From Eumeta japonica (taxonomy: Eukaryota; Arthropoda; Insecta; Lepidoptera; Psychidae), in contig BGZK01000728.1 in NCBI GenBank assembly GCA_005406025.1, positions 1 through 64,000 on the forward strand: DNA of 64,000 bases. Reading direction: 5' to 3'. How positions within the stretch are numbered: position 1 is the stretch's first letter; every line of letters starts with the position of its first letter. Below the pieces are notes generated by a model, which saw nothing but the letters and a program-made list of their open reading frames with translations, did not search any database and had not been told where the DNA came from. A program made the position numbers and the translations under genes. Shown in pieces: positions 1 through 10,174 of the stretch.

Positions 1-60
1 ATTTTAGCTAAAGTCTTATTATGGTTATGTCATGAGGTTTAGTGTACTTCAAAATAATTT

Positions 61-235
61 CAGATGGTCAAACTGCCATTACCAAGATATATAGGGAACA
101 GTTGATACAAATATATGAGGTTTCGTCTCAGAAATATCCAAGTTTAGTACACCAAAAGCATGTGCTCTTACAACATGACAACGCATACTGTAAAAGTTAC
201 ACAGCATAAAAATTTAAGAACTATTGAACTCCTAC
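61..235 (+). mobile_element. decayed mariner transposase fragment
   Basis: Conceptual translation of the + strand gives a short, stop-ridden stretch that resembles the middle of a mariner transposase. It has an Ile/Thr-Lys-Ile-Tyr-Arg-Glu-Gln-Leu run, then a QHDNA segment that matches the second catalytic Asp motif of mariner (HDNA/QDNA). Stops follow within 10 codons and no inverted repeats remain. It belongs to a different copy from the element at 427-1702. Identification is by motif only. Confidence 0.45.
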
Positions 236-372
236 CACCATGGCGCAGGGAGGGCGGCGGGGGCAGCCCGCACCGGGTGTCATCCATTTAGGCGTAACAC
301 CCGAGTTCATCCAACCGCAAATTTTGATTCACAAAAAATGCGCAACAAAATAAAAAACATTGTTTATCATTG

Positions 373-411
373 AAGTTTCATCAATATACAAAACGTATAT
401 TGATGAAACTT
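373..411. repeat. perfect 17-bp inverted repeat with 5-nt loop
   Basis: Arms 373-389 and 395-411 are exact reverse complements around the loop 'aaaac'. It lies just left of the mariner insertion. A 20-base piece of it recurs at about 9042-9061, so it probably belongs to the upstream part of dispersed repeat X. Confidence 0.8.
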
Positions 412-426
412 ATAGCGTGTCTTGTA

Positions 427-1702
427 CGAGGGGCGGCTGATAAGTCCGCGGCCTAAGGCATTAAATGAAAGAAAAGTACGAGTATTTTATTATTATTTTT
501 CAAAATAGTCTCCCTCAAGCGAAATACATTTTTCACATCTGGTGTATAACGCCTTCAAACCGCCCAAAAATATTCCTTTTCTTTGCAGTCAAAATGGCTT
601 TCTACAGCCATCTTCATTTGATTGTCAACAACAAATCTACGACCACGTAACTCCTTTTAAATTGGAAAAAGGAAATAGTCGCTGGAGAGCTAGATCTGGG
701 CTGTAGGGTGGGTGGTCAATTTCCGAGCCCGTGTCCTTCAGGGCCTGCCTCGAAACCCGCGCCGTGTGGACAGATGCATTGTCTTGTAAAACAGCACTCC
801 GCGCGATAACTTCCCACGTCGCTTCTGTACGCCTGCTCGTGCCTGAGCCAATAAATTCGCGTAATATTGGCAATTCATAGTAGTCCCCTTTGGCAAGTAA
901 TCAATTAGTAAAACACCTTCACTATCCCAAAAAATTGTCGCCATAAGCTTCGATGCCGACTTTTGAACCTTGAATTTCTTCGGCGGCCTTTCTCCTTTTT
1001 TCGTCCATTGCATGGACTCCTGTTTAGATTCCGGATCGTATTGACGAACCCAGGTTTCATCCACGGTTACAATTCGGTCGCAAATTTCGTCTATATTATC
1101 CCCGACTAACTCCAAAAAATCCTTACTTGTCTGAAGTCGCCGCTGCTTGTCAAACGGCGTTAGCATTTTTGGTACCCAACGCGCACTGATTTTTCTCATA
1201 TTCATATGCTCGTGTATAATTTCTCCAACTCGTTCTTTACTAATCTGCAACTCTTCAGCTATCTGCCATAATTTTATTCTTCGGTCGGCCAGTACTAATT
1301 TTTCGATTTTTCGAACATTTTCCTCCGTCACTACCGTCACAGGACGCCCTGGGCGAGGATCATCTTCACAGCTCTCTCGTCCTTGTTGAAATAAGCGAGC
1401 CCATTTTTTGACCATCGTATACGAAGGCGCAGATTCCTGAAGAACTGATACCATGTCTTCGAAAATTTCTTTGGGCGTTTTTCCTTTCTTTACGAAGTAC
1501 TTTATTACGGCGCGATGTTCAATATTACTGAGACTCGACGATTCGGCTGACATGATGACGTTTGTGCTTCGACAGATAATTTGTTAATGACTTAGGAAGC
1601 TATATTTATACTAACAAGAAGTGTCGCAATTAGTGGTAATAGTTGTGAAATAATGAGTCATCGCTAAGTACCTTGGGCCGCGGACTTATCAGCCGCCCCT
1701 CG
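427..1702 (-). mobile_element. mariner element with intact inverted repeats and TA duplication
   Basis: The outer 32 bp at 427-458 and 1671-1702 are inverted repeats with one mismatch, starting cgaggggcggctgataagtc. They are flanked by TA at 425-426 and 1703-1704, the target duplication expected of Tc1/mariner. The 1276-bp length is full size for mariner. The transposase lies on the minus strand. The element sits inside a copy of dispersed repeat X: removing it joins 'gtgtcttg' directly to 'taagctgctacttag', exactly as in the unbroken copies near 21235 and 46235. Insertion is therefore younger than that X copy. Confidence 0.93.
637..1553 (-). pseudogene. mariner transposase, frameshifted
   Basis: Cut-and-paste transposase of the mariner family (DD34D). 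From the ATG at 1553 the first 250 or so residues read without interruption. They hold the N-terminal paired helix-turn-helix domains (about residues 10-110), the linker motif WVPKML (about 126) and the first catalytic Asp in TVDETW (Asp165). Around 790-800 a one-base frameshift moves translation to another frame, which continues with LQDNASVH (second Asp) and YSPDLA. A further small shift just after this puts the expected third Asp of the 'PSD' motif in yet another frame. With two breaks the copy cannot make an active enzyme, although its ends could still be mobilised in trans. The N-terminal Met and following residues fit the family start. Confidence 0.9.
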
Positions 1703-2412
1703 TATAAGCTGCTACTTAGTTCGATAGTTAAATAATAAAAATAAATATTTTAGGGGGGCACACCATATATGTCACTGAAGTTGAAAAAAAAAATTTGGTT
1801 GCCTGTAAAGTCGGTATACGGGCGAAAGTTTTACGTGACAACGACTTTGAATGGTAAAATCATTTTAATGTGAATATTCATTCGTATAGTAGGAAGAAGG
1901 ATGAAATAATAGTAACAATTTAAAACATTTATTTATACAAAGATTATATTTAAAACATTAATTTATACAAAGAACTCGCACTGAATTTCATATTAACAAA
2001 ATTTTATTTTACCTTTACACATACATACGTATTTATATACAAATATACATATAACTTGCAATACATTTGCAAGCTATGCACTAGTCTCTAGTGCTGCGCG
2101 CGCAGACCGATCATGGTTGAGTGGGAGACGCAGGCATTCGGCGGAGCCTCTCTCTCGTTCGGTGACTCATCGTTACGTTACCGAGCGTTACGCTTTTCAT
2201 AAGTGACTCCCAGCCGCAACCAATTTAAGACGTTGTCACGTCAAATTTCAGCAAACATCATCAGTGGCTTTATATTTCACGGTTTTAAAGGCTGTTTAAA
2301 GGTTTCTAAGCAATTTTTCTGATTATGTGAATTTCGGAAATAATCGCTTCGCAATTTGCAGAAAATGTCGTCCGTCCGCCCTATTTTCTAAGCCGTATGT
2401 CCAAAAATATGT
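1703..2412 (+). repeat. dispersed repeat X, copy 1 (broken by two insertions)
   Basis: This is the right part of an X copy: 'tataagctgctacttag' followed by the G-rich 'taggggggcac' motif and, after an insertion, the 'atttcggaaataatcgc' block (about 2333). Five other copies lie at 7366-7969 (-), 17120-17535, 21228-21850, 33388-33765 and 46205-47820. From memory, this sequence is very common in lepidopteran genomes and its far end carries 'catgctcttggc'. No coding capacity is visible, so the class is unresolved. Confidence 0.75.
1785..2250. mobile_element. about 460-bp insert with short inverted repeats inside repeat X
   Basis: Compared with the intact X copies, this segment is extra. Its ends carry an 11-bp perfect inverted repeat (1833-1843 acgtgacaacg and 2231-2241) within a longer imperfect one. 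It has an AT-rich left half and a GC-rich right half (about 2090-2220). No ORF is present. It could be a MITE or a solo terminal repeat. Exact borders are uncertain by about 20 bp. Confidence 0.5.
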
Positions 2413-2550
2413 TTCGTGTTGAATGCTTGTAGATAATGTAATATTATAAAACAAAAAGTAAAATTGAAAGTGCAGAATTTATAATTTTTTTACTATGGAG
2501 AGATTTAAATAAATATAGTTTTTAACGTTTTTTACTTGATTTTTAGCTTG

Positions 2551-2616
2551 TGCAATATTTAGGTATACCTCAAGAACAAACCACAGATTGTTCTTGAGGT
2601 ATACCTAAATGTTGCA
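2551..2616. repeat. 27-bp inverted repeat, 12-nt loop
   Basis: Arms 2551-2577 and 2590-2616 differ at one position. There is no adjoining transposon end or RNA gene signature. It is one of a series of such hairpins in this window. Confidence 0.8.
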
Positions 2617-4740
2617 TAAGCACTGTGAATTACATGTCTTAAATTTTTACTTACGCATTACAAAGCAAAAAATATGGAAATATACTGTGTCGTCGTAACG
2701 CTGTATCGTCCCCTCGTTTGTATGGGTGCAGGCTTAATGCAGACTGTATTCATCAATAATATATTTTGTACGATTCAGAATTGAAACTGTGCGTTCGAGC
2801 AATCCTCTGCCCAAAAATCCATTAAGATTGTCACTTTATGTGTCACGGTCAGTCACTTTATTTTAACATGACTGCAATAAAATAAACATAATAAATGCGG
2901 GGCGCGTGGCGCTAACTGTACTCCCTAATTTGCGATGGACTAGGTTGGATTACGTACTTATTTACGACGGTCAGTTAGTCGGAGCTGGACATGGGTGTAC
3001 TTCGTCCTGGTATGTTCTTTTCAATTTGAATAAGCACCTGCTTTTTATCTCTTTCACTTCGGAAGGTTATCTTAAAATTGTATCGTATCCGTCGTTTTTA
3101 TAACTCGCAGAGTTATTTTAAAATCGGGACAAACTAGTGTTCTTAATATCACTTTCATTTTTAACCGATTTTAAAAAGCAAATTATCGATTTATGTTTTT
3201 ATTTTTTATATAGGTATGTCCACGTGCAATTTTATTGTTTATCAATAGACTGGGCTTTTTCGAAAGCATATAGTCTAGTTGATCCCATATAAATTAGCTC
3301 AGTAGGTATCTGATTTTGGAGTTTGGAAATAGAAAAAATATGGAATTGTGTGTTTGAGTGTTTAGCAAATCACAAATTATCTGATTACTATCTGGTGATT
3401 ATTTTTGGATTTCGAAGACATATCACAAAACTTTTAATAACAAACAAAATATACATGTTAGTGTTCTAATGTTTTAAAAATCATAGGTAATAGTTGAATA
3501 GCCTAGATAGTTATAGATGGTGTAGACAATATTTTATGTGCTTTGAAAATATACACCACGGAACTCCTCAACGACAAAAGGTATAAGGAATTACGTATCG
3601 TGATTATTGTATGGAAAGTCACGGGGCATTCAACTAGTATGTATTTACGATTAATCAACGAAAATTATATAATTTTTTGCTTCACGCGAGTAACGACGAG
3701 TTATGTCCTATATTAGGCAGCATTACCACTGTTGTGCTTTTATCATGAGATCTGTTTAGTGATTTAGGCGGAGTGAATCAAGCGACTCCAAAATTAAAGG
3801 ATTTGACTTAATCATAGATTTTCTAAAATCTTGATGTCAATCGACCAAGCAACTTGAGAAATCACAAAATTATTTTTTTTATTAATCTGAAAACGAATCT
3901 ACGGAATTACTTCAATTTTAATCAGTTCTATTTCTAAAAAAACACTTCTAACGCTGCAAAGCGATAAACATCGTTCATTTATTCGAAAAACTCCGTGAAT
4001 AAAAAATTTCAAAAAAGTGTGTTTAATTGAATAAATTTTAAATTTTTGACTGATCGATGTTTTGATGTGCAATATATATTTTTTTGCATTTAAAAAACGC
4101 TGTCGAACGATGCTAGCCACGCTCAAGTAGATTGATTCAATCAACAGATTTCGTCGAAAACTATTGGATTTTTTTTAATCGAGTTTTAAAATCTAATTGT
4201 TATGTTCCTTCAAAAAAAAAACATCGTAAGCTCCAAGCCTCGTTCAAATCATAATTTGCTCAAAATACGTCATTGAACGTTTAATTGAAATAGTAATTTT
4301 CTATATTATTTTGACAAACTTGTTAAATTATTAAATTTTAAGGTCATAAAACTTAAAAATACCGTAGTGGGTTTTTAGGGCTCTAAACGGGGAAGCTTTA
4401 GGGCTGGTCGGCAAGACCGACCGTTCATTTTATTTTGTGTAACCACTAAACAGTTGACTGCACCTTTTTCATTCCATTGTTTAAATCTAAACCACTTTTC
4501 ATCTATAACTCATATATCTATAAGTTGTTCGGGCAAATAAATAAATAAATTTTTGGTCAAGATTTTAATCTAACCTTGTAAATGGTCCAGGTGTCTGTAT
4601 ATTAACGCAAACGTGTATCCGAGGCTTACGTATTATTAGCGACACATGAAGTCGATTTTTGCTCAGCACCTATAATATTTAGGAATTGTAAAACAATATC
4701 CATTTAAAATAATTTTAGGCTACTCCTTCTGCCTACGTGT
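2617..4740. other. non-coding AT-rich interval
   Basis: I see no convincing exon, RNA gene or transposon end here. The open frames at 2906-3103 (+) and 3899-4144 (-) show no family resemblance and no third-position G+C bias. Confidence 0.5.
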
Positions 4741-5062
4741 AAAACCGAGGCCGTTCGTGAACACACGTTTCGTCGCAGGATTCCGTTAATGAAATGCCTA
4801 TCTGACTTGAGCGCGGTCGTTTCCGTGGAGGTTTACGGGCCCCTTCCACGCGCCTGAACCGTTCATCCTGCCTTTGTACAGATTCGCGTCACGTGCGTTC
4901 GTTTTCAGAGCTGAAGGTCGCCAGAGTTCTCGAGTCGGAACGTCTACGAAATTGAAAATAAAAAACATTTTCGGTCCACCGAGCCCGACGCCTGCGCCGA
5001 GGCCGGTCGAGAAAACGCCGTGCAATCTTATCAGCGACAACAAAATGAATGAGCAGTTATGA
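4741..5062. other. GC-rich island of unknown role
   Basis: Both strands are open for 60-80 codons because the base composition is high in G+C. On the + strand a possible acceptor (gttcgttttcag) ends near 4908 and a Pro-rich open frame follows to 5062, but no donor or recognisable domain was found. It could be a first exon or promoter region of the downstream MTMR-like gene, whose 5' end is missing from my model. This is a guess from position and composition only. Confidence 0.25.
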
Positions 5063-6840
5063 AAACAAACAAAGTGTTCCGATAAATATTATTATCTAAT
5101 TTTGCTTCTGATATTAGGATTCATCGATATTATTGAGTTTTATTTGATGGCGACTGGCGACTTAAGCGCCGCCCTAGTGATGACGTCACACGCGGAAGGA
5201 GTAAGCTCGATACGAACCTTCAATTATGTTTAACGTGAACGATTTGATTTGTATATTAAAATATTCAAAAGGTGTATTAACGCCCCTTTCGATTTTATTT
5301 AATATATTTTTTAACTTTTTGCGAACATTCGGAACGAATAAAGCTTTTTAACAGATTGTTTCTTTTAAAAATGTATTACATGGTGTGGTATCTGGTCTAA
5401 GTTGAATGGTACAATTTATATATTTATGCATGTAAGATGCTTTATTATTATGTGACGCCATTTTCCTGTAAGATATTTCGTTACTCGTGCTAAGTTTGTC
5501 TAAATCATTCTTGCGTCTTCGTGACATATGCTCGATACTTGGGCGTCCAATTTAGAATATACGTACAACCAAACGTGTGTGAACCTGACAGGCGTGGAAA
5601 TACGAACGTAAATTCGGAAACGAAAACCGGACTACGAAAAAATTGAGCTCCAAAAAGTATGAAATGAGAAACTATTTTTGTCTGACATTCTCATCTACAA
5701 ACTGCTTAATATTTACCTAATGACAGAACAACTTACGTGTGCATTTTACGACGTTCAGAGACGGCCGCGGCCGCGTGCCACCGCGCCCTAGGAGCCACGC
5801 GCTGCTGCTTCGTTGTACCGTCTTCTATAAAATGCAATATGGTATAAACAATCCTCAAGACATGAAGCGCTACGGCCTGAAAACTCGCGAGGCGGTGGAA
5901 CGGGAGTCGTACGAGCACGTGTGTAGACCTAGAGCGATCAACATGTGATTCAAACATGGGGAATGTTTGAAACCGTCAATAATAGCCAGAGAAGTCCACA
6001 CTATGGTGTTGTCTCAGAACGCAAATTGTTAAAGACCTTACAGGTCGGCGAGTATAGCGTTGTTGTATCATTCTATTGGAAAATCTAAAACGCGTACACA
6101 TACGCGCATTAATGTCAACGAGATGGTCGCATGCGTAATAAAGTAATGAATAGATTGCCTCTTTACTGGAAAAAAATGCTCAATTACCGGGATTCGGTTT
6201 CGAAATGGTTCCTAAATGAATTCTGTATTACATAGTTTGAAGGAAAGTGTCGTTGTCTTAACTGACAACCAGTGTCAAAACGTAAATCAATACCTTGTCA
6301 TTTACATAGCTGTATCAATTAGAAAAAGTTACGTCCTACTCCCGGCGGCCGTGCGCCCGCGCCCGCGCTCCATGCTACACACGACTTAAAACAATTGTTA
6401 CTTGGTGGTCGTCGTGACAGAGTATTGCAAACGGCAGGGCGATTCCGTAGCGGTGTCATTAATACGCTGAAAGAAAAACGGACTTTCGTAATTTGTGTGC
6501 CGGAACAATTTCTTTTTTGCCCTGTCAAACGCATCTGAAAAAGTTGTGAGTTGTCGCTCTCAACGTTATTCAACACTAAAAATTTAAATTTATTAAGTGG
6601 TATTTTTATAAATCAAAAAAAAAAACTCAATTTTCATTATTTTTTAGGGTTTTGTTGTTACTGTGTAACAAAAAGATATTGCAAATGTATATAATGTGAA
6701 ATTACAACAATGTCTATGTTTGCGACTTAAATGATTTTTTCCTGAGTTGTAGCGGTGGACAGTACCAACATGATATCCACAGCTTTCCCGCTGTACTAAA
6801 CTGTTGCAAATCTACAGTAACACTTTTTAAGTAGTACTCT
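5063..6840. other. mixed interval with two short GC-rich open stretches
   Basis: Between AT-rich sequence lie two GC-rich patches, 5739-5950 and 6319-6420. The + frame 5739-5948 and the - frames 5733-5957 and 6319-6576 are open, but none resembles a known family, and both strands are open at the same place. I cannot support a gene. Confidence 0.35.
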
Positions 6841-6849
6841 ACTGTAAAA

Positions 6850-7345
6850 ATATCTTATTCTTGAATTCGTGTGAGTGATATGAGGAGCGGATGGATACAG
6901 GTACTGTGATTCTCAGAGATATCGAAAGGAGAGTGAATGCTGGAAATAGAGTGGATGGGACCTTGCTTGTTATTATAAATAGTGAAAGTATCACACGACA
7001 AGGGCGTTTGGCTATCCATAATGGGCTCCTGATCCTTAGGCTTATGTATGGTAGTGGAAATTGGGTATGACAGGATGAAAATGAAAGTAAGATCAATGCA
7101 GTGGAGATGCGATCCTTGCGTTATATGTATAGAATATCTCTGAAAGATAGATGTAGAACAGTGACGTCAGAAAGTGGTGTTGTTTGAAGGAAGATGAAGT
7201 GACTAGAGTAGAAAAAGGTATGTTGCAGGGTTTAGCCATCTGGAATGGATGAATGAAATTAGACTGATAAAAGAAATCTATAGAGTTAATATGTGGGGTG
7301 GAAAGGTCGGTAGGGATCGCCTTAGAAAATCCTGTACAGATCACA
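6850..7345 (+). mobile_element. LINE fragment, C-terminal part of ORF2 (decayed)
   Basis: The + strand can be read, with several frameshifts and stops, as the C-terminal region of a lepidopteran RTE-like non-LTR reverse transcriptase. Telling pieces are DIERRVNAGNRV (about 6917-6952), LMYGSGNWV (about 7043-7068) and NAVEMRSLRYMYR (about 7096-7134), then GKVGRDRLRKSC. The 3' side runs straight into the end of a reversed X copy. It may come from the same LINE family as the RT piece at 9286-9643. Family assignment is from recalled motifs. Confidence 0.65.
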
Positions 7346-7365
7346 TTGGTGACATATAAAAAAAA

Positions 7366-7969
7366 CTGGCCAAGAGCATGTCGGACTGTGCTCATTTATA
7401 GGGTTCTGAGGGCATTATTAAAAAGAAATGCACTACAGATGAAAAATGTTGTTATACTTTTTCCATGTTTTCCACACAGAATAGTTACAAACACTAGTCG
7501 CTTATATCTAGAAAAACAAGTAGGTAGGTCGATTATTACTATAAAACTAGTGCAAACAAAGTACATCAGCAAAAGAGCGTATCTTAATGGCTCTTACGTC
7601 CTTTTGTTGAGAAGCGCAGTTTATCGGCAATAACTCAAAAACAGTGTATTCGATCATGTTCAAAATAATTATCGTTAAAAGTATTTATTAAGCGTTATCT
7701 TCATTATTTTTTTTTCATATTTTTTGGGCATATGGTTTAGAAAATAAAGTTTATAAAATAAACACAATTACTGTTACTTTCGGAGCGATTACTTCCGAAA
7801 TTATTCACGTAATCAGAAAAATTTCTTAGAAACATTAAAGTGTATTTAAAAGAAATGTCGAAATTCGTGCCACACGTTGATGTTTGCTGAAAAAACTTTC
7901 CAAAAAAATATAATTTTTGTTATTTAACTACTAATCTAAGTAGCGGCTTATACGAGACACCTACAGTAC
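7366..7969 (-). repeat. dispersed repeat X, copy 2 (reverse)
   Basis: Read on the minus strand it runs from 'tataagccgctact' near 7955 to 'catgctcttggccag' near 7370, the same order as the + copy at 21228-21850. A Helitron remnant (7971-9036) separates it from the upstream portion of X at about 9037-9075. Confidence 0.75.
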
Positions 7970-7970
7970 T

Positions 7971-9036
7971 AGCTGCGCCCCGCGGTTTCGCCCGCGTGGT
8001 AATGGAAAATTGTGATAATAATGATGAAAGAAAATATTTTTTTTCAATTTTTCAATGTTTTTATATTATTCTGCTATTCGGGACGGAGACAAATCCAACA
8101 AATTAAAAATCATGAAAATCGGTCCAGCCGTTCTCCAGTATGTGTTCGAACAACTATATTGTGTAATGTATGTAAATTGGAACTAAGTATTTTTTTACGA
8201 TGATCTCACTAATAGGTTTATAAACGCTATAGTTTGTAAGGATAGATAGGTACGGATGTAATGGTGATTGATGGTAATGCAAAAGTTATAGGTGGATACT
8301 GCAATATACTCCTATAAACTATGTTAAACGATTTATTTCGGTCTGTATAAACATACAGATTTTGCGATATAAAAACGCGCGAGCAAGCCACGTTGAGCTG
8401 GCCGTGGGAAAAACATGGCGTGCTTAAATGTGTGCCTGCTACCTTTAAGGTTGGACCCTGTCGCCGGACCGCACCGTAATATTCCGCACTCGCTTGTCTA
8501 TCGTCATAACTATTCAAATATTTGTCCAAATGATGTAGTGTAAAAGACAATGTTTATCTAATTTAAACACGAAATGCGATAAAAGTAATAATTTTGAGAT
8601 AAGGATCAATTTGTTACTACCAAATGTGCGTTAGAAAAAAAAAAATGAATTTTTATTGTATTTATGGTTCACTATTTTGGCGATAATGGCTTACACATTA
8701 AAGATAGATATATGCTGTCGCGGGGTTTTTTCAGGACTATTTAAAATAAACATTTCCATTGTACATTATATATGGGTAATTCCAACGGTTTTTGCGGCAT
8801 ACGCCAGAATAACTCGCACATGACAGATTTTTTTCCTACTGACTTGACACTTATCGTTATATTTTGGATAATTCACAATATATCTTTATAAATTATAGCC
8901 TGTGTTATTCTGATGTGTAAGCTATATATTATTGTACAGTTTTATCAAAATCCAGTCTGTAGGTTTTGCGTGAAAGAGTAACAAACATACATCCATAAAT
9001 TCTTACAAACTTTCGCATTTATAATATTATACAGTA
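7971..9036 (-). mobile_element. Helitron remnant with 3' hairpin and CTAG end
   Basis: Read on the minus strand the low-coordinate end finishes in CGCGG-gcgaaa-CCGCG, a 5-bp-stem hairpin about 11 bp from a CTAG terminus, as expected of a Helitron 3' end. The other end, 'tttcgcatttataatatta' near 9006-9032, is the usual companion of such elements in Lepidoptera. The interior carries a piece of the helicase gene (8227-8550). No target duplication is expected or seen. It is inserted in repeat X copy 2, which continues at about 9037. At 1.07 kb it is far shorter than an autonomous Helitron (5 kb or more). Confidence 0.75.
8227..8550 (-). pseudogene. Helitron Pif1-like helicase, C-terminal fragment
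   Basis: The minus-strand frame contains FSHGQLNVACSRV, close to the conserved C-terminal motif VI region of Helitron/Pif1 helicases (FSHGQLYVALSRV-type), preceded by a Leu-Lys-Val segment and followed by an asparagine/tyrosine-rich stretch. In the family this region contributes the arginine finger for ATP hydrolysis during rolling-circle transposition. The Rep nuclease and helicase motifs I-V are absent, so this is an internal relic and not a functional gene. The Tyr of the motif is replaced by Asn. Confidence 0.75.
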
Positions 9037-9285
9037 TTAATTTCATCAATATACGTTTTGCAATTTTTGAATAAAAGGCCTGTAACATACGGTCGGTCGA
9101 AACTATAAAGGTTCCGTTTTTGCCATTTTGGCTCGAACTCTAAAAAAGGCCAAATTTTAAACACCCGAAACCGACGAGTTTGCATGAAAAGATTGTTGGA
9201 TGTCATGTCAGAGGGTAAAATTTAATCTTTGTTTGGGCGTGAGTTTGCGCCGTCATGAAGCTTTGTGAAGCCTATTTATTTATGA

Positions 9286-9643
9286 CTAAAACTACTAGCG
9301 GTTTTAGCCGCCCTAGACCCGGAAAGTGGAATTACGATAGATGAAATTATGAAAGCACTAAAACGTATGAAAGTTGGAAAAGCTGCCGGGTATGATAGAG
9401 TTTCGTCAGAGATACTTAGAGGCGCTGGGGGTATAGTGGCATGCCTGCTGTACCAGCTTTTTAACGAATGCTGGAAAAGCCATAGGGTACTTAATGTTTG
9501 GTGTAAAACAGTCATTGTACTCCCTATAAAGGAAAGGACTCACGGTAGGTTTGCACAAATTACCGCCCTATAAGCCTCCTCGGCGTCGTTGGCAAACTGT
9601 ATGCGAAAATCATTATTAAAAGAGTTGTTAGAGTACCAGCCGC
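9286..9643 (+). pseudogene. LINE reverse transcriptase fragment (frameshifted)
   Basis: From about 9310 the frame reads DEIMKALKRMKVGKAAGYD (RT motif around the conserved K-A-x-G-x-D), then LLYQLFNECWKSHRV. A frameshift near 9555-9570 moves to NYRPISLLGVVGKLYAK, the RT motif 1-2 region. The original product copies LINE RNA into DNA at the target site. Only about 110 codons are left, with no YADD box. It may be a sister fragment of the C-terminal LINE piece at 6850-7345. Confidence 0.8.
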
Positions 9644-9649
9644 CCGCTT

Positions 9650-10174
9650 CTGAACTCCATTTAGTATAATTTCTTGTTCACGTCAGTACCTTTAGCTGAC
9701 CCAAATACCCGGCCGCCCTAGGCTCGGGCCTGGTTGGCCTTCGGGCCTGGGAAATCTGTCCCTGTATCCGGCGACTGCTGGGTGAACGTAACGTTGGAAC
9801 TTTAGCATTGGCGTATTATATACCTATGGAGATTAGTCTTTTAATAAATTACGTATTTATCTATGTATGTATAAATTCCTCAAATACAACAAAAAATAAA
9901 TATGCTTATTTCTTTGTTGAATTTATATATTTTTACTGGATCGGGAGGAATTAGTCGCCGAGAACTCATCACAGAAGTTATTATTATTTTAGTAAATAGT
10001 TTCGTTGTTTCAAAATTTGACAGGTACTATTGAAACATAACGCATTCAGACACAATCACTATTTCGAAATCGTAGCAATGCGATAGTATGATTAATTGTT
10101 GATCAATCCGAATTTCGAAATAGCAGTTTTATCAGTAAGCTATTATTTTTCATAAAACTTGTGTTTTTGGTCAG
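9650..10174. other. non-coding flank of the MTMR-like gene
   Basis: No exon could be placed here. The first recognised exon needs an upstream exon ending in phase 1, but I found no convincing donor preceded by the family's N-terminal motif. Confidence 0.4.

Noticed and set aside
5733..5957. Overlapping open frames on both strands at a GC-rich patch
   Set aside because: Both strands are open at once, which composition explains; no family resemblance.
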